Shown piece by piece: positions 8,159 to 16,429 of a stretch of DNA of 64,000 nucleotides. Source of the stretch: Prauserella isguenensis. Its GTDB lineage: Bacteria > Actinomycetota > Actinomycetes > Mycobacteriales > Pseudonocardiaceae. The stretch's first letter is position 1. Every line of letters begins with the position of its first letter. The position numbers and the translations under genes are program-made. Location of the stretch: NCBI RefSeq assembly GCF_014191605.1, contig NZ_JACHWU010000001.1:1426001-1490000 (forward strand), in the 5' to 3' direction. Under the pieces are notes generated by a model. The model was not told the origin of the DNA and did no database searches. It saw only the letters and a program-made list of their open reading frames with translations.

Positions 8159-11156
8159 CGCCTTCGGTCTCGACCGGCTGCGCGCCGCCGTACTGCGCGC
8201 GTGGCGGGACTCGCCGACCAGGCTGACCGAGGACACCAACGCCGAACGTGATCTGCGCGCGGGCGGCTACCGCGACCGGCTGCTGGTCGAACTGGCCCAG
8301 AACGCCGCCGACGCCGCCGCGCTGGCCGGCCAGCCGGGCCACCTGCGCGTCACGGTGACCGGCGGTGAACTGCGCGTGGCCAACACCGGCGCGCCGCTCG
8401 ACGAGGCGGGCGTCGCCGCACTGGCGTCGCTGCGGGCGTCGGCCAAACCGGCAGGCACGGTCGGCCGGTTCGGGGTCGGCTTCGCCGCGGTGCTGGCCGT
8501 GACGTCGGAGCCGCGCATCGTGTCGCGCACGGGCGGCGTGGTGTTCTCGGAACAGCGCACGAAGGACGAGGCCGGCGCCGCCGACGTGCCGGTGTTGCGG
8601 CTGCCGTGGGAGCCCGGTGACGACGAGCCGCCGGTGCCCGACGGTTTCGATACCGAGGTGCGACTTCCGTTGGCCGTGCCCGCGGGCGACGTGCTGGACA
8701 CGATCGCGGCCGAGGTGCCGGACCTGCTGCTGGCGCTGCCGTGGCTGGCGCGGGTGGACGTCGAGGGCCGCACCTGGTCGCGTGCGGCGGACTCCGGCAC
8801 CGGCGTCGTCACACTGACCATGCCGGAGGGGACGGCCAGGTGGTCGACCCACGTCGACGACGGCGTGGTGTGGGCGCTGCCGGTCGACGACGGTGGGACG
8901 CCGCTGCCGTTGACCGAGGATGTGCTGCACACGCCGACGCCGACGGACGAGCGGTTGTCGCTGCCCGCACGGCTGTTCGCACCCGTTCCCGTCGAACCCT
9001 CGCGCAGGCGCGTGCTGACCGGCGAGGCGGCTCGTCCCGTGCTCGCCGCGGCGGCCAGGGCGTATCCGGGCCTGGCGCGGAGCCTCGCGTCCGACGACCG
9101 TCGGGTACTCGTACCGTCGGCGCGGTTCCCGTTGTCCGAAGTGGACTCGGAGCTGCGCGATCTCGTGGCCGCCGAACTGTCCGAACAGGACTGGATTCCC
9201 GCGGTGGCGGGCGGCGACCTCGCGGGGAACGCGGCCCGGGTGCTGCCGGTGGACGCGCCGGAGCTGGTTCGCCTGCTCGCCGACGTGGTTCCCGGCCTGG
9301 CTACCGCGTGCGGACACGGCCCTGCTCGGCTGCTCGAGACCGTGGGTGCGCGCGCGATCGGCGTGGCCGACGTCGTCGAGGCGCTCACCGGGATCGACCG
9401 GGAACCGGTGTGGTGGCACGGGCTCTACGACACGCTGCTGGCGGCACTCGATGCGCGGCAGCTCGACGCCGCCGAGCTCGGTGCGCTCCCGGTGCCGCTC
9501 GCCGACGGCCGCACCGTGCCCGGTCCGCGGGGAGCGCTGTTACCGGAGTCCGCACCGGAGGAGTCCGGTCTGCTGGAGCTCGCCGGACTCGACGTGGTGG
9601 GTCTGCACCTGGTGCACCCCGACGCGGCGCATCCGCTGCTCGAACGGCTCGGCGCGCACCGTGCGGGCCCCGCGGAGTTGCTGAAGGCGCCTGCGCTGCG
9701 TGAGGCCGTGGAGCGCAGCGTCGAGGACGCCGTGTCCGGAGTGGACGTCCGACCGCTCGTCGACGCGGTGCTGCGGCTGGCCCGCGACAGCGACGCGAGC
9801 GGCCTGAGCGCCCTCGCGCTGCCCGCGCGGTCCGGGTGGCGCAGGGCCGACGAGCTGGTGCTGCCCGGCGCGCCGGTGCTCGACGTGTTCGACCCGGAGG
9901 CCGTCGGCGAGGACGGCGCGCTCGACGTGCTCGACGACGCGTTCGCCGAATCCCACGACCCGGCCGTGCTGACCGCACTCGGCGTGCTGGACTCGTTCGC
10001 GCTCATCGTCGACGACGAACCCGCCGATGCCGATCACGAGTTGCCCGATGAAACAGCGTGGTGGGAAGCGGCCGCGCCGGCGCGGGTGTATGCGGTGCGT
10101 GACCTCGACCTGATCGCCGACGACGCGTGGCCCGCGGCGATCCGGCTGTTGGCGCAGCGGCCGGAGACGTGGCGCGCGCTGATCGAACCCGGCGGCCACA
10201 CGTCGTGGTGGCTCGCCCGGTTCGCACTCCTCGACGGCCGCGCCCCTGCGGACTGGCGGATGCCCGCCGCCCGTGACCTCGCCGGGCTGTTCGACCCGGT
10301 GCCGGACGTCGGACTGTCGCCGGAGCAGCTCACGGCGGTGGGCGTCCGCACCGCGCTGCCGGATGCGGCCACTGTGGACACCGACGACGCCGCGGAACTG
10401 TGCGACCGGCTGGCTGATCCCGAGCGGGAGGTGCCGCTCGGTCTGACGCTGCGGGTGCATCGACTGCTGGCCGAGCATCAGCGAGCGGCCACGGGCCACG
10501 TCGATCCGCCGGACAGCGTGCGCGCGCTCGACGGGACCGTCGCCGACGCGGGCGACGTCGTCGTGCTCGACGGGCCGTGGCTGCTCGGCGCGCTTCCGTC
10601 CGCGCGGTTCGTGGCCTGCGAGGGCACTGCGCCCGATCGCGGGCCGGGAGGGTCCGCGATGCCCGGGTCCGCTGCCGGGGGCGCTGCGACCGGGGGAACA
10701 GCCACGGCGGCTGCACTGGCCGAGGCGTTCGACCTGCCGCTCGCCGGTGCCGTGGTCGATGCCGAGGTGAGCAGCGACGGGGAGTTCGCTCCCTGGACGG
10801 AGCTGCCCGCGGTCGCCGAGGTGGCCGAACTGCTGGGCGTGGCGCTGCCCGACGGCGGCGTCGTCGTGCACGAGCGGCTGACGGTCGCGGGTGCCGACGT
10901 CGGCGGGGCCGACGTCGACGTGCCGTGGTGGTGCAGCGTCGATCCGTACGGCGACGACCGTCACGAGGCAGGTCAGGGAGGTGTCGGGCCGGCCGGGGTC
11001 GACGCGGGAGGCGTCGACGTGGGCGGGGTGCTGCACGCATCCGACACGTCCGACGGGCTGGCCAGGGCTTTCGCGTGGGCTGGAGGGCTGTGGGCACGCC
11101 GGTGGGAGATCGCCGCGCTGCTCGACGAACCGGACCCGCGCACGCTCCTCGGCTGA
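8142..11156 (+). CDS. Sacsin-type GHKL/HATPase protein, 1004 aa
   Basis: A large cytosolic protein starting (V)SGLPDAFGLDRLRAA. The first 200 residues carry a Hsp90/GHKL-like nucleotide fold: N-box ELAQNAADA (residue 49 onward), RVANTG in the position of the D-x-G-x-G box, and the G2 box VGRFGVGFAA near residue 107. This matches the sacsin N-terminal ATP-binding-like domain. The remaining 800 residues are Leu/Ala/Asp-rich without obvious motif, with a low-complexity Gly/Ala stretch near residue 840-860. GTG 8142 is preceded by GGAG at 9 nt and overlaps DUF3027. A chaperone-like or DNA/protein-remodelling role is inference. Confidence 0.85.
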   Translation: MSGLPDAFGLDRLRAAVLRAWRDSPTRLTEDTNAERDLRAGGYRDRLLVELAQNAADAAALAGQPGHLRVTVTGGELRVANTGAPLDEAGVAALASLRASAKPAGTVGRFGVGFAAVLAVTSEPRIVSRTGGVVFSEQRTKDEAGAADVPVLRLPWEPGDDEPPVPDGFDTEVRLPLAVPAGDVLDTIAAEVPDLLLALPWLARVDVEGRTWSRAADSGTGVVTLTMPEGTARWSTHVDDGVVWALPVDDGGTPLPLTEDVLHTPTPTDERLSLPARLFAPVPVEPSRRRVLTGEAARPVLAAAARAYPGLARSLASDDRRVLVPSARFPLSEVDSELRDLVAAELSEQDWIPAVAGGDLAGNAARVLPVDAPELVRLLADVVPGLATACGHGPARLLETVGARAIGVADVVEALTGIDREPVWWHGLYDTLLAALDARQLDAAELGALPVPLADGRTVPGPRGALLPESAPEESGLLELAGLDVVGLHLVHPDAAHPLLERLGAHRAGPAELLKAPALREAVERSVEDAVSGVDVRPLVDAVLRLARDSDASGLSALALPARSGWRRADELVLPGAPVLDVFDPEAVGEDGALDVLDDAFAESHDPAVLTALGVLDSFALIVDDEPADADHELPDETAWWEAAAPARVYAVRDLDLIADDAWPAAIRLLAQRPETWRALIEPGGHTSWWLARFALLDGRAPADWRMPAARDLAGLFDPVPDVGLSPEQLTAVGVRTALPDAATVDTDDAAELCDRLADPEREVPLGLTLRVHRLLAEHQRAATGHVDPPDSVRALDGTVADAGDVVVLDGPWLLGALPSARFVACEGTAPDRGPGGSAMPGSAAGGAATGGTATAAALAEAFDLPLAGAVVDAEVSSDGEFAPWTELPAVAEVAELLGVALPDGGVVVHERLTVAGADVGGADVDVPWWCSVDPYGDDRHEAGQGGVGPAGVDAGGVDVGGVLHASDTSDGLARAFAWAGGLWARRWEIAALLDEPDPRTLLG

Positions 11157-11221
11157 GTCCGCTTGCCGCCCGGGATCGGCGCCGGTGCGCCCGCTGCCGG
11201 AATCCGGTGACCCGGTGGAGG

Positions 11222-11260
11222 GGCGGGCCCCGAACGAGGGGGAGGTGTGCGGGGCCCGCC
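11222..11260 (+). terminator. GC-rich hairpin in the 306-bp gap after the sacsin-type gene
   Basis: Perfect 10-bp inverted repeat GGCGGGCCCC / GGGGCCCGCC (11222-11231 and 11251-11260) with a 19-nt loop, about 65 bp after the stop, no T-tract. In the rest of 11157-11462 I see no supported gene or other element. Confidence 0.5.
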
Positions 11261-11462
11261 ACTCCCAGACTACGGAGTGATCGGCGGTCTGTCCCGTGGT
11301 CTAGAGCAGGAGTTGTGGACTCGCGTGTTCCGCCCGGTCGACGGGGCGGATCCGTCGGTCGACCGGCTCACCTCGGACGAGCCGTTGGGGTCTCGGGGTT
11401 CGGCGGACGGTGCGTATCCGGCGCGGCGCACGCGCGTCACGCGGGCTGTGGTGGGACGGTCG

Positions 11463-11735
11463 TCAGAGGTCGCGCTGGGCGCCGCGGGAGCCGTGGCGCG
11501 ACGCCGTGGTCTGCCATGCAATGATTCCGAAGCCGACGCACCCGAGTCCCCCACCGGCCAGCGCCGTCCAGGTCCACGTGCTGTCGGCGCCGGTGACGAG
11601 CAGGACGACCAGGGCGACCAGCCATGCAGTCGTTCCCACGATGGCCGGCGCCCACAGTCCGACGACGGGTTTGGGCAGGGCGGGAACCGGTCGAAACGGT
11701 CCTGTAACTCGTCGGGTATTGCCGGGTGTGTCCAC
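11463..11735 (-). CDS. DUF2530 family small membrane protein
   Basis: A 90-residue protein with a polar N-terminus (residues 1-25), the conserved stretch PKPVVGLWAPAIVGT, and two transmembrane helices (about 27-48 and 54-74), ending with a basic tail. This is the DUF2530 layout; the mycobacterial counterpart is Rv0879c. Start is GTG 11735. It is divergent from the NCS2 permease (GTG 11781), leaving only 45 bp for both promoters. Function unknown. Confidence 0.82.
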   Translation of the reverse strand: MDTPGNTRRVTGPFRPVPALPKPVVGLWAPAIVGTTAWLVALVVLLVTGADSTWTWTALAGGGLGCVGFGIIAWQTTASRHGSRGAQRDL

Positions 11736-11780
11736 GTGGGACAGGCTACCGCTGCCGTGTGTGAAGCGAGGTGGGTGACA

Positions 11781-13241
11781 GTGGCTCAGGAGAGCACCGA
11801 AGAGGGCAGGGGGAGCCCGAAGGGCGGGTTCGACCGCTTCTTCAAGGTCAGCGAGCGAGGCTCGTCGGTCGGCCGCGAGGTGCGTGGCGGGCTCGTCACC
11901 TTCGTCGCGATGGCCTACATCATCGTGCTGAACCCGCTGATCCTCGGCAGTTTCTCGCCGGACGATCCGGCGGCGAAGACCGACGCGACGGGCGCGATCC
12001 TGGGCGTGCCGCAGGTCGCGGCCGTCACGGCGCTGGTCGCGGGCGTGATGACGATCCTGATGGGGTTGGTGGCGAACTTCCCGTTCGCGCTGGCCGCGGG
12101 CCTGGGCATCAACGCCCTCGTCGCCTACACGATCGCCCCGCAGATGAGCTGGGGCGCCGCGATGGGCCTGGTGGTCGTCAACGGCATCATCGTGCTGATC
12201 CTGGTGCTCACGGGTGTACGCACGATCATCTTCAAGGCGGTGCCGCCCGCATTGAAGGCGGCGATCGCCGTCGGCATCGGGCTGTTCATCTCGCTGATCG
12301 GCCTGGTCGACGCCGGGTTCGTCACCCCGGGCGACGGCACGCCGGTGCAGCTGGGCGTCGGCGGTTCGATCGCGACGTGGCCGACCGCGGTGTTCGTCGC
12401 GACGCTGATCGTCATGGCGATCCTCGTCGCGCGGGGGATCAAGGGCGGCATTCTGATCGGTGTCGTGATCGGCACCGTGCTGGCGCTCGTGGTCGAGGCG
12501 ATCGCCGGTGCGGGCCCGTCCGGGCCGGACAATCCGAACGGCTGGGCGTACGGCTATCCGGCTTTGCCCGACAGCGTGCTCGGCGTGCCCGATCTATCCC
12601 TGTTGGGCAGTTTCAACTTCGACGCGTGGGTCCAGATCCCGGCGATCTCGGCGGCGCTGCTGGTGTTCAGCCTCGTGCTGACGGACTTCTTCGACACCAT
12701 CGGCACGATGACCGGCCTCGGTAGGCAGGCGGGTCTCGAGAAGGACGGCAAGCTGCCGAACACGAGCAGGGCGCTGTTCGTCGACTCGGTCGGCGCCGTC
12801 GCCGGTGGTGCGGGTTCGGCCAGCTCGAACACGGTGTACGTCGAGTCGGCGGCCGGTATCGCGGAGGGTGCACGCACGGGCCTGGCGAACATCGTCACGG
12901 GCGGGCTGTTCCTCATCGCGATGTTCTTCACCCCGCTCTACGAGATCGTCCCGATCGAGGCGGCGGCGCCCGCGCTGGTCATCGTGGGTGCGCTGATGAT
13001 CAGGCAGGTCGCCGACATCGACTTCTCGGACCTCACGGTCGCGCTGCCCGCCTTCCTGACGATCGTGGTCATGCCGTTCACGTACTCGATCACCAACGGC
13101 ATCGGTGCGGGCTTCGTCAGCTACGTCGTGCTGCAGGCCGCCACGGGCAAGGCCCGTAACGTGCACCCGCTCATGTGGGTCGTCGCCGTCGCGTTCGTCA
13201 TCTACTTCGGGATCGGCCCGATCCAGTCACTGTTCGCCTGA
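11781..13241 (+). CDS. NCS2 family purine permease (AzgA/COG2252-type)
   Basis: A 486-residue membrane protein with about 12-14 hydrophobic segments. The N-terminus (FFKVSERGSSVGREVRGGL followed by TFVAMAYIIVLNPLIL) is the hallmark of the AzgA-like branch of the NCS2 family, which imports hypoxanthine, guanine or adenine with protons. Other family features are FALAAGLGINA, the LTDFFDTIGTMTGLGRQAG segment near residue 300 and SSNTVYVESAAGIAEGARTGL. GTG 11781 is chosen because GAGGTGG sits 6 nt upstream; the open frame extends far upstream but antisense to DUF2530. Purine specificity within the family is inference. Confidence 0.92.
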   Translation: MAQESTEEGRGSPKGGFDRFFKVSERGSSVGREVRGGLVTFVAMAYIIVLNPLILGSFSPDDPAAKTDATGAILGVPQVAAVTALVAGVMTILMGLVANFPFALAAGLGINALVAYTIAPQMSWGAAMGLVVVNGIIVLILVLTGVRTIIFKAVPPALKAAIAVGIGLFISLIGLVDAGFVTPGDGTPVQLGVGGSIATWPTAVFVATLIVMAILVARGIKGGILIGVVIGTVLALVVEAIAGAGPSGPDNPNGWAYGYPALPDSVLGVPDLSLLGSFNFDAWVQIPAISAALLVFSLVLTDFFDTIGTMTGLGRQAGLEKDGKLPNTSRALFVDSVGAVAGGAGSASSNTVYVESAAGIAEGARTGLANIVTGGLFLIAMFFTPLYEIVPIEAAAPALVIVGALMIRQVADIDFSDLTVALPAFLTIVVMPFTYSITNGIGAGFVSYVVLQAATGKARNVHPLMWVVAVAFVIYFGIGPIQSLFA

Positions 13242-13265
13242 TTCGCCGATTCGTCCCCCTCGTGC

Positions 13266-13301
13266 GCTGTGGGCGTCACCGGTTCGGGTGTCGCCCACAG
13301 C
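13266..13301 (+). terminator. Hairpin terminator after the NCS2 permease
   Basis: Stem GCTGTGGGCGTCAC / GTGTCGCCCACAGC (13266-13279 with 13288-13301), 13 of 14 positions paired, 8-nt loop. It lies 25 bp after the permease stop and before the MarR gene. Confidence 0.75.
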
Positions 13302-13344
13302 ACCATCTGTGCAGGTCGCAGAGATCGTGAGCTAAACTAATCAA

Positions 13345-13824
13345 GTGTCCGAGCCTGTAGACGGCCTGACCGCCTCGGTTCCATCCGAACCCGGCGGCCG
13401 GTCCGAGAACCCTTCGCTGGCGAGCCGGTTGCGGCTCTCGGTGGTGCGGCTCAACCGCAGGCTCCGGGCACAACGGACCGACACCGACCTGTCGTTGACT
13501 CAGGTGGCCGCGCTGTCGACGCTCCACAAGCACGGCGCGATGACACCGGGGCGGCTCGCCGCGCACGAGGGTGTTCAACCGCCGTCGATGACGCGGGTGA
13601 TCGCTGCACTCGAACTGGTCGGCTATGTCGAGCGGGCTCCGCATCCGACCGATGGCAGGCAGGCCATCGTGGAGATCACGGAGTCGGGCACGGCTTACGT
13701 CCACGAGAGCATCTCGGTTCGTGAGGCGTGGCTGGACGAACGGTTGCAGGAACTGAGCGGCGATGAGCGCGAAGTGCTCTCCAGGGCCGCCACGATCATC
13801 GAACGCATGGCGGGACATAGCTGA
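13345..13824 (+). CDS. MarR family transcriptional regulator
   Basis: A 159-residue winged-helix regulator. The core is RLRLSVVRLNRRLR (helix 1), then LTQVAALSTLHKHGAMTPG, the recognition region VQPPSMTRVIAALELVGYVER and the wing PTDGRQAIVEIT, ending in a dimerisation helix. GTG 13345 lies 6 nt after a TAAACT box (13333-13338) that could be a -10 element, so the transcript may be leaderless. The MFS gene follows after 39 bp, so this is probably the local regulator of that exporter. Positional equivalent of Rv0880. Confidence 0.9.
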   Translation: MSEPVDGLTASVPSEPGGRSENPSLASRLRLSVVRLNRRLRAQRTDTDLSLTQVAALSTLHKHGAMTPGRLAAHEGVQPPSMTRVIAALELVGYVERAPHPTDGRQAIVEITESGTAYVHESISVREAWLDERLQELSGDEREVLSRAATIIERMAGHS

Positions 13825-13863
13825 GTTAGCTGAGGCCCGCCTGCCAGGAGGCGACAACCCGGC

Positions 13864-15174
13864 GTGGCACTGACGGATAGCGACACCCAGGCTCGACCGA
13901 CCGCTGACGCTATTCCGGGAACCCGCCGAAAGGGCCCACCTGGCATGTTCGCATCACTGCGCGTGCGCAATTACCGCCTGTTCTTCGCGGGACAGGTCGT
14001 GTCCAACATCGGCACGTGGATGCAGCGCACCGCCCAGGACTGGCTGGTGTTCACCCTCAGTGGCAACGATCCTGTGGCGCTCGGTGTCGCCGTGGCACTG
14101 CAGTTCCTGCCCACGTTGCTGCTGTCGTTGTGGGCGGGCGTGCTGGCCGACCGGGTCGACAAGCGCAAGCTGCTGTTCGCGATCCAGGTGTGCATACTCG
14201 CGCAGGCCGCCGTGCTCGGAGGGCTCGCCGTGAGCGGCGCGGTCGAGTTGTGGCACGTCTACCTGCTGTGTTTCATCCTCGGCACGTTGTCGGCGCTGGA
14301 GGTCCCGACGCGGCAGTCGTTCGTCGCCGAGCTGGTCGGCAAGGATCAGGTGGCGAACGCCGTCGCGCTCAACTCGTCGGTCTTCAACATGGCGCGCATC
14401 GTCGGGCCCGCGATCGCCGGGTTGGCCATCGTCGCGGTCGGTGAGGGGTGGCTGTTCCTCGGCAACGCCGTGTCGACGCTCGCGGTGCTGGCCGGTCTCG
14501 CGGCGATGCGTCCGGGTGAGCTGTACCGGGGGAAGGCCGTCGCACGCGGTAAGGGGCAGTTGCGCGAGGGGCTGCGGTATGTGCGCGGCAGGCCGGATCT
14601 GATGGCGATCATGCTGCTGATGTTGTTCGTCAGCACGTTCGCGATCACGTTCTTCACCTCGCTCGCGGTGGTCGCGGGCAACGTGTTCGGCACGGAGGCC
14701 GACGGTTACGGCATGCTCTCGACGTTGCTGGCGGTGGGCACGTTCGGGGGCGCGCTGTTGTCGGCGCGGCGGGGGAGTAAGGGCAAGCCGTCGATGCGGT
14801 TGCTGCTGGGGGCGGCGATGGCGCTCGGCGTGCTGGAGTTGGCGACGTCGTTCATGCCGACTTACCTGGCGTTCGGCCTGGCGCTCGTGCCGCTGGGGCT
14901 GGCGACGATCACGTTCCTCAACACGGCGAACGCGCTGGTGCAGACGTCGGTCAGCCCGCAGATGCGCGGGCGTGTGATGGGGCTGTACGTGCTCATGGTG
15001 ATGGGTGGCAATCCGATCGGCGGGCTGCTCACCGGATGGATGGCCGAGACGTTCGGCGGGCGGTCGCCGTTCTATATCGGCGGTACCGTGGCGATGCTCG
15101 CGGCGGTGATCTGTGCAGCCGCCATGGCGAAGGCGCGCGGCGACCACTTGCGCGACTTGCTGAGGTTAGGCTAA
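13864..15174 (+). CDS. MFS exporter (DHA3 / enterobactin-exporter-like)
   Basis: A 436-residue 12-TM major facilitator. The N-terminus MFASLRVRNYRLFFAGQVVS followed by NIGTWMQRTAQDWLV is characteristic of the DHA3 subgroup that includes EntS-like exporters; LADRVDKRKLL is the loop 2-3 motif A, and TRQSFVAELVGKDQVANAVA follows the fifth helix. GTG 13864 has AGGAGG 12 nt upstream. It forms an operon with the MarR gene. An IdeR-like palindrome overlaps the stop codon, which is curious for a putative siderophore or drug exporter, but the box is at the 3' end. Substrate unknown. Confidence 0.88.
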   Translation: MALTDSDTQARPTADAIPGTRRKGPPGMFASLRVRNYRLFFAGQVVSNIGTWMQRTAQDWLVFTLSGNDPVALGVAVALQFLPTLLLSLWAGVLADRVDKRKLLFAIQVCILAQAAVLGGLAVSGAVELWHVYLLCFILGTLSALEVPTRQSFVAELVGKDQVANAVALNSSVFNMARIVGPAIAGLAIVAVGEGWLFLGNAVSTLAVLAGLAAMRPGELYRGKAVARGKGQLREGLRYVRGRPDLMAIMLLMLFVSTFAITFFTSLAVVAGNVFGTEADGYGMLSTLLAVGTFGGALLSARRGSKGKPSMRLLLGAAMALGVLELATSFMPTYLAFGLALVPLGLATITFLNTANALVQTSVSPQMRGRVMGLYVLMVMGGNPIGGLLTGWMAETFGGRSPFYIGGTVAMLAAVICAAAMAKARGDHLRDLLRLG

Positions 15175-15180
15175 CCTCAG
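15160..15180. promoter_or_regulatory. Iron-box-like palindrome (IdeR/DtxR type) overlapping a stop codon
   Basis: CTGAGGTTAGG plus CTAACCTCAG forms a 21-bp palindrome around the central G at 15170. Over the 19-bp IdeR/DtxR consensus (TTAGGTTAGSCTAACCTAA) it matches 17 positions. It covers the stop codon of the MFS gene. No + strand gene starts nearby downstream, so its target is unclear. Confidence 0.6.
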
Positions 15181-15214
15181 AGACGTCGCTTCGTGGTGGG
15201 AGCGGCAGTCAGTT

Positions 15215-15265
15215 CGGGAACGGACGAGGCCCTGGCCGCTGGAACCGGCCAGGGCCTCGTTCCCG
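15215..15265. terminator. Strong bidirectional hairpin between MFS and DUF3558 genes
   Basis: AGGCCCTGGCC pairs with GGCCAGGGCCT and the stem is extended by CGGGAACG/CGTTCCCG with a 4-nt bulge on the left arm; the loop is 9 nt (15238-15246). It separates two convergent operons. Confidence 0.85.
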
Positions 15266-15331
15266 TAAGGCCCACACTACCGCCGACGGGTGCGAGCGCC
15301 GGGAGTACCTCGAGGAGCCGCCTCGACCCCG

Positions 15332-15916
15332 TCAGCCTCGCGGGACGTTGGGCTCAGCAGCCTCTACGAGTGAGTTTGCGATTTGGCATGCTTGGTCGGC
15401 CGTCTCGGTTCCGCTCACCACTACGTCGACGCGAGAAGCGGTCGTGACGCCGATAGCGATTACGCAGCCACCGGGCCCGGGTGATCGTGCATATTTGCGC
15501 CCGTCCTCCTCGGTGTGTTGCACCCCCGAGCCCTTATCGTTCACGTCCTGGACGCCTGCATTCTGCCGGATGGCGACAGATGTGGTCGGTACCAGCGCGG
15601 CACTGTCGCCAGCATCCCCCGGCCACGTACACACGGTCGCAGTTCCAACAGTCTTATTTTCTGGAGCGCCTTCCTGGACAGCACCGTGCTTTTCGACTTC
15701 GGCCGTGGTCAGGAGGGAGCAGGGATCGATTCCCGCCAGCGGGGACGTGTCATTGGGGGCGCTTACGTCGGTCGACGGGGGCCCCGCCGCGGGTGGAGTC
15801 GAACTAGGCGACATGCCGTTGGCTTCGGGTGTTCCACTCTCACGCTCGGAACAGGCCGAGGCTGTGACGACAGCAAGGGTGACGAGCGGTAGCAGGACCG
15901 CACGTGCGGAACGCAC
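15332..15916 (-). CDS. DUF3558 family lipoprotein
   Basis: A 194-residue exported lipoprotein. The signal MRSARAVLLPLVTLAVVTASAC has a lipobox ending at Cys22; a Ser/Thr/Pro-rich linker follows, then the DUF3558 domain with DPCSLLTTAEVEKHG near residue 65, VCTWPGD and paired Cys toward the C-terminus (GGCVIAI, DQACQIAN). GTG 15916 is preceded by AGGAG that overlaps the stop of the upstream gene, showing tight coupling. DUF3558 lipoproteins often lie beside ESX-like secreted proteins in Pseudonocardiales, as they do here. Function unknown. Confidence 0.88.
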   Translation of the reverse strand: MRSARAVLLPLVTLAVVTASACSERESGTPEANGMSPSSTPPAAGPPSTDVSAPNDTSPLAGIDPCSLLTTAEVEKHGAVQEGAPENKTVGTATVCTWPGDAGDSAALVPTTSVAIRQNAGVQDVNDKGSGVQHTEEDGRKYARSPGPGGCVIAIGVTTASRVDVVVSGTETADQACQIANSLVEAAEPNVPRG

Positions 15917-15925
15917 TAGTAGCTC

Positions 15926-16384
15926 CTACTGTTTGAAGGTGTTTTTCTGTTGGTCTTCAGCTTCACGATAATTGTCCATGGCGACCTTTAGCGCTTCCTC
16001 TGACTGGCTGATGACCTTTCGAAGCTGTTCGAGCATGGGAATTACGCCCTGATCCCCATCGCCGCTCTGGCGTACGTGTTGAGCCACTTGTTGCGCGTAG
16101 GGGCCGCTTCCGAGCTTCGGCTCCTCTGACAGCACCCACGCTTCGTCCATGATCGAAGCGAGGTCCTGCTGGGCTTCAGTCAGCGCGTCTCGGATGGGTT
16201 GGGCCGCGTTCTCGCTGACGCGGAAGCCGCCGCCTTTCGCCGAGTCGAGCAGTGCGCCGGACTGTGCCTGAGCGTCACCGACCTGTTTGGCGAGCGCGCC
16301 GGCCGCGCCGGCGCCGATGCGCATGCCGGCGGCCGAGCCGACACCACCGCCGGTGGGCTCAGGGACTTCACCGAAATCAGGCAT
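15926..16384 (-). CDS. Helical protein of ESX-associated operon, unknown function
   Basis: A 152-residue protein starting MPDFGEVPEPTGGG. After a Gly/Ala-rich start (residues 10-35) it is predicted helical: ALAKQVGDAQAQSGALLDSA, then IRDALTEAQQDLASIMDEAW and a C-terminal helix ending NYREAEDQQKNTFKQ. There is no signal peptide or TM helix, and no WXG motif; size and helix pairs recall ESX-type secretion partners. It lies 45 nt after the PPE-like gene and 9 nt before the DUF3558 lipoprotein on the same strand, so the three are almost certainly one operon. I do not recognise a named family. Confidence 0.7.
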   Translation of the reverse strand: MPDFGEVPEPTGGGVGSAAGMRIGAGAAGALAKQVGDAQAQSGALLDSAKGGGFRVSENAAQPIRDALTEAQQDLASIMDEAWVLSEEPKLGSGPYAQQVAQHVRQSGDGDQGVIPMLEQLRKVISQSEEALKVAMDNYREAEDQQKNTFKQ

Positions 16385-16429
16385 GTTGTCTGTACCCCTC
16401 GTGCGTTCGTTCGCGTGTGCAGGTAGCCG

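Noticed and set aside
11270-11462. tRNA-like segment in the gap after the sacsin-type gene
   Set aside because: No acceptor stem pairing or T-loop found; the segment fits ordinary intergenic sequence.
13331-13344. MarR operator in GCTAAACTAATCAAG
   Set aside because: No convincing dyad symmetry; treated only as possible -10 region.
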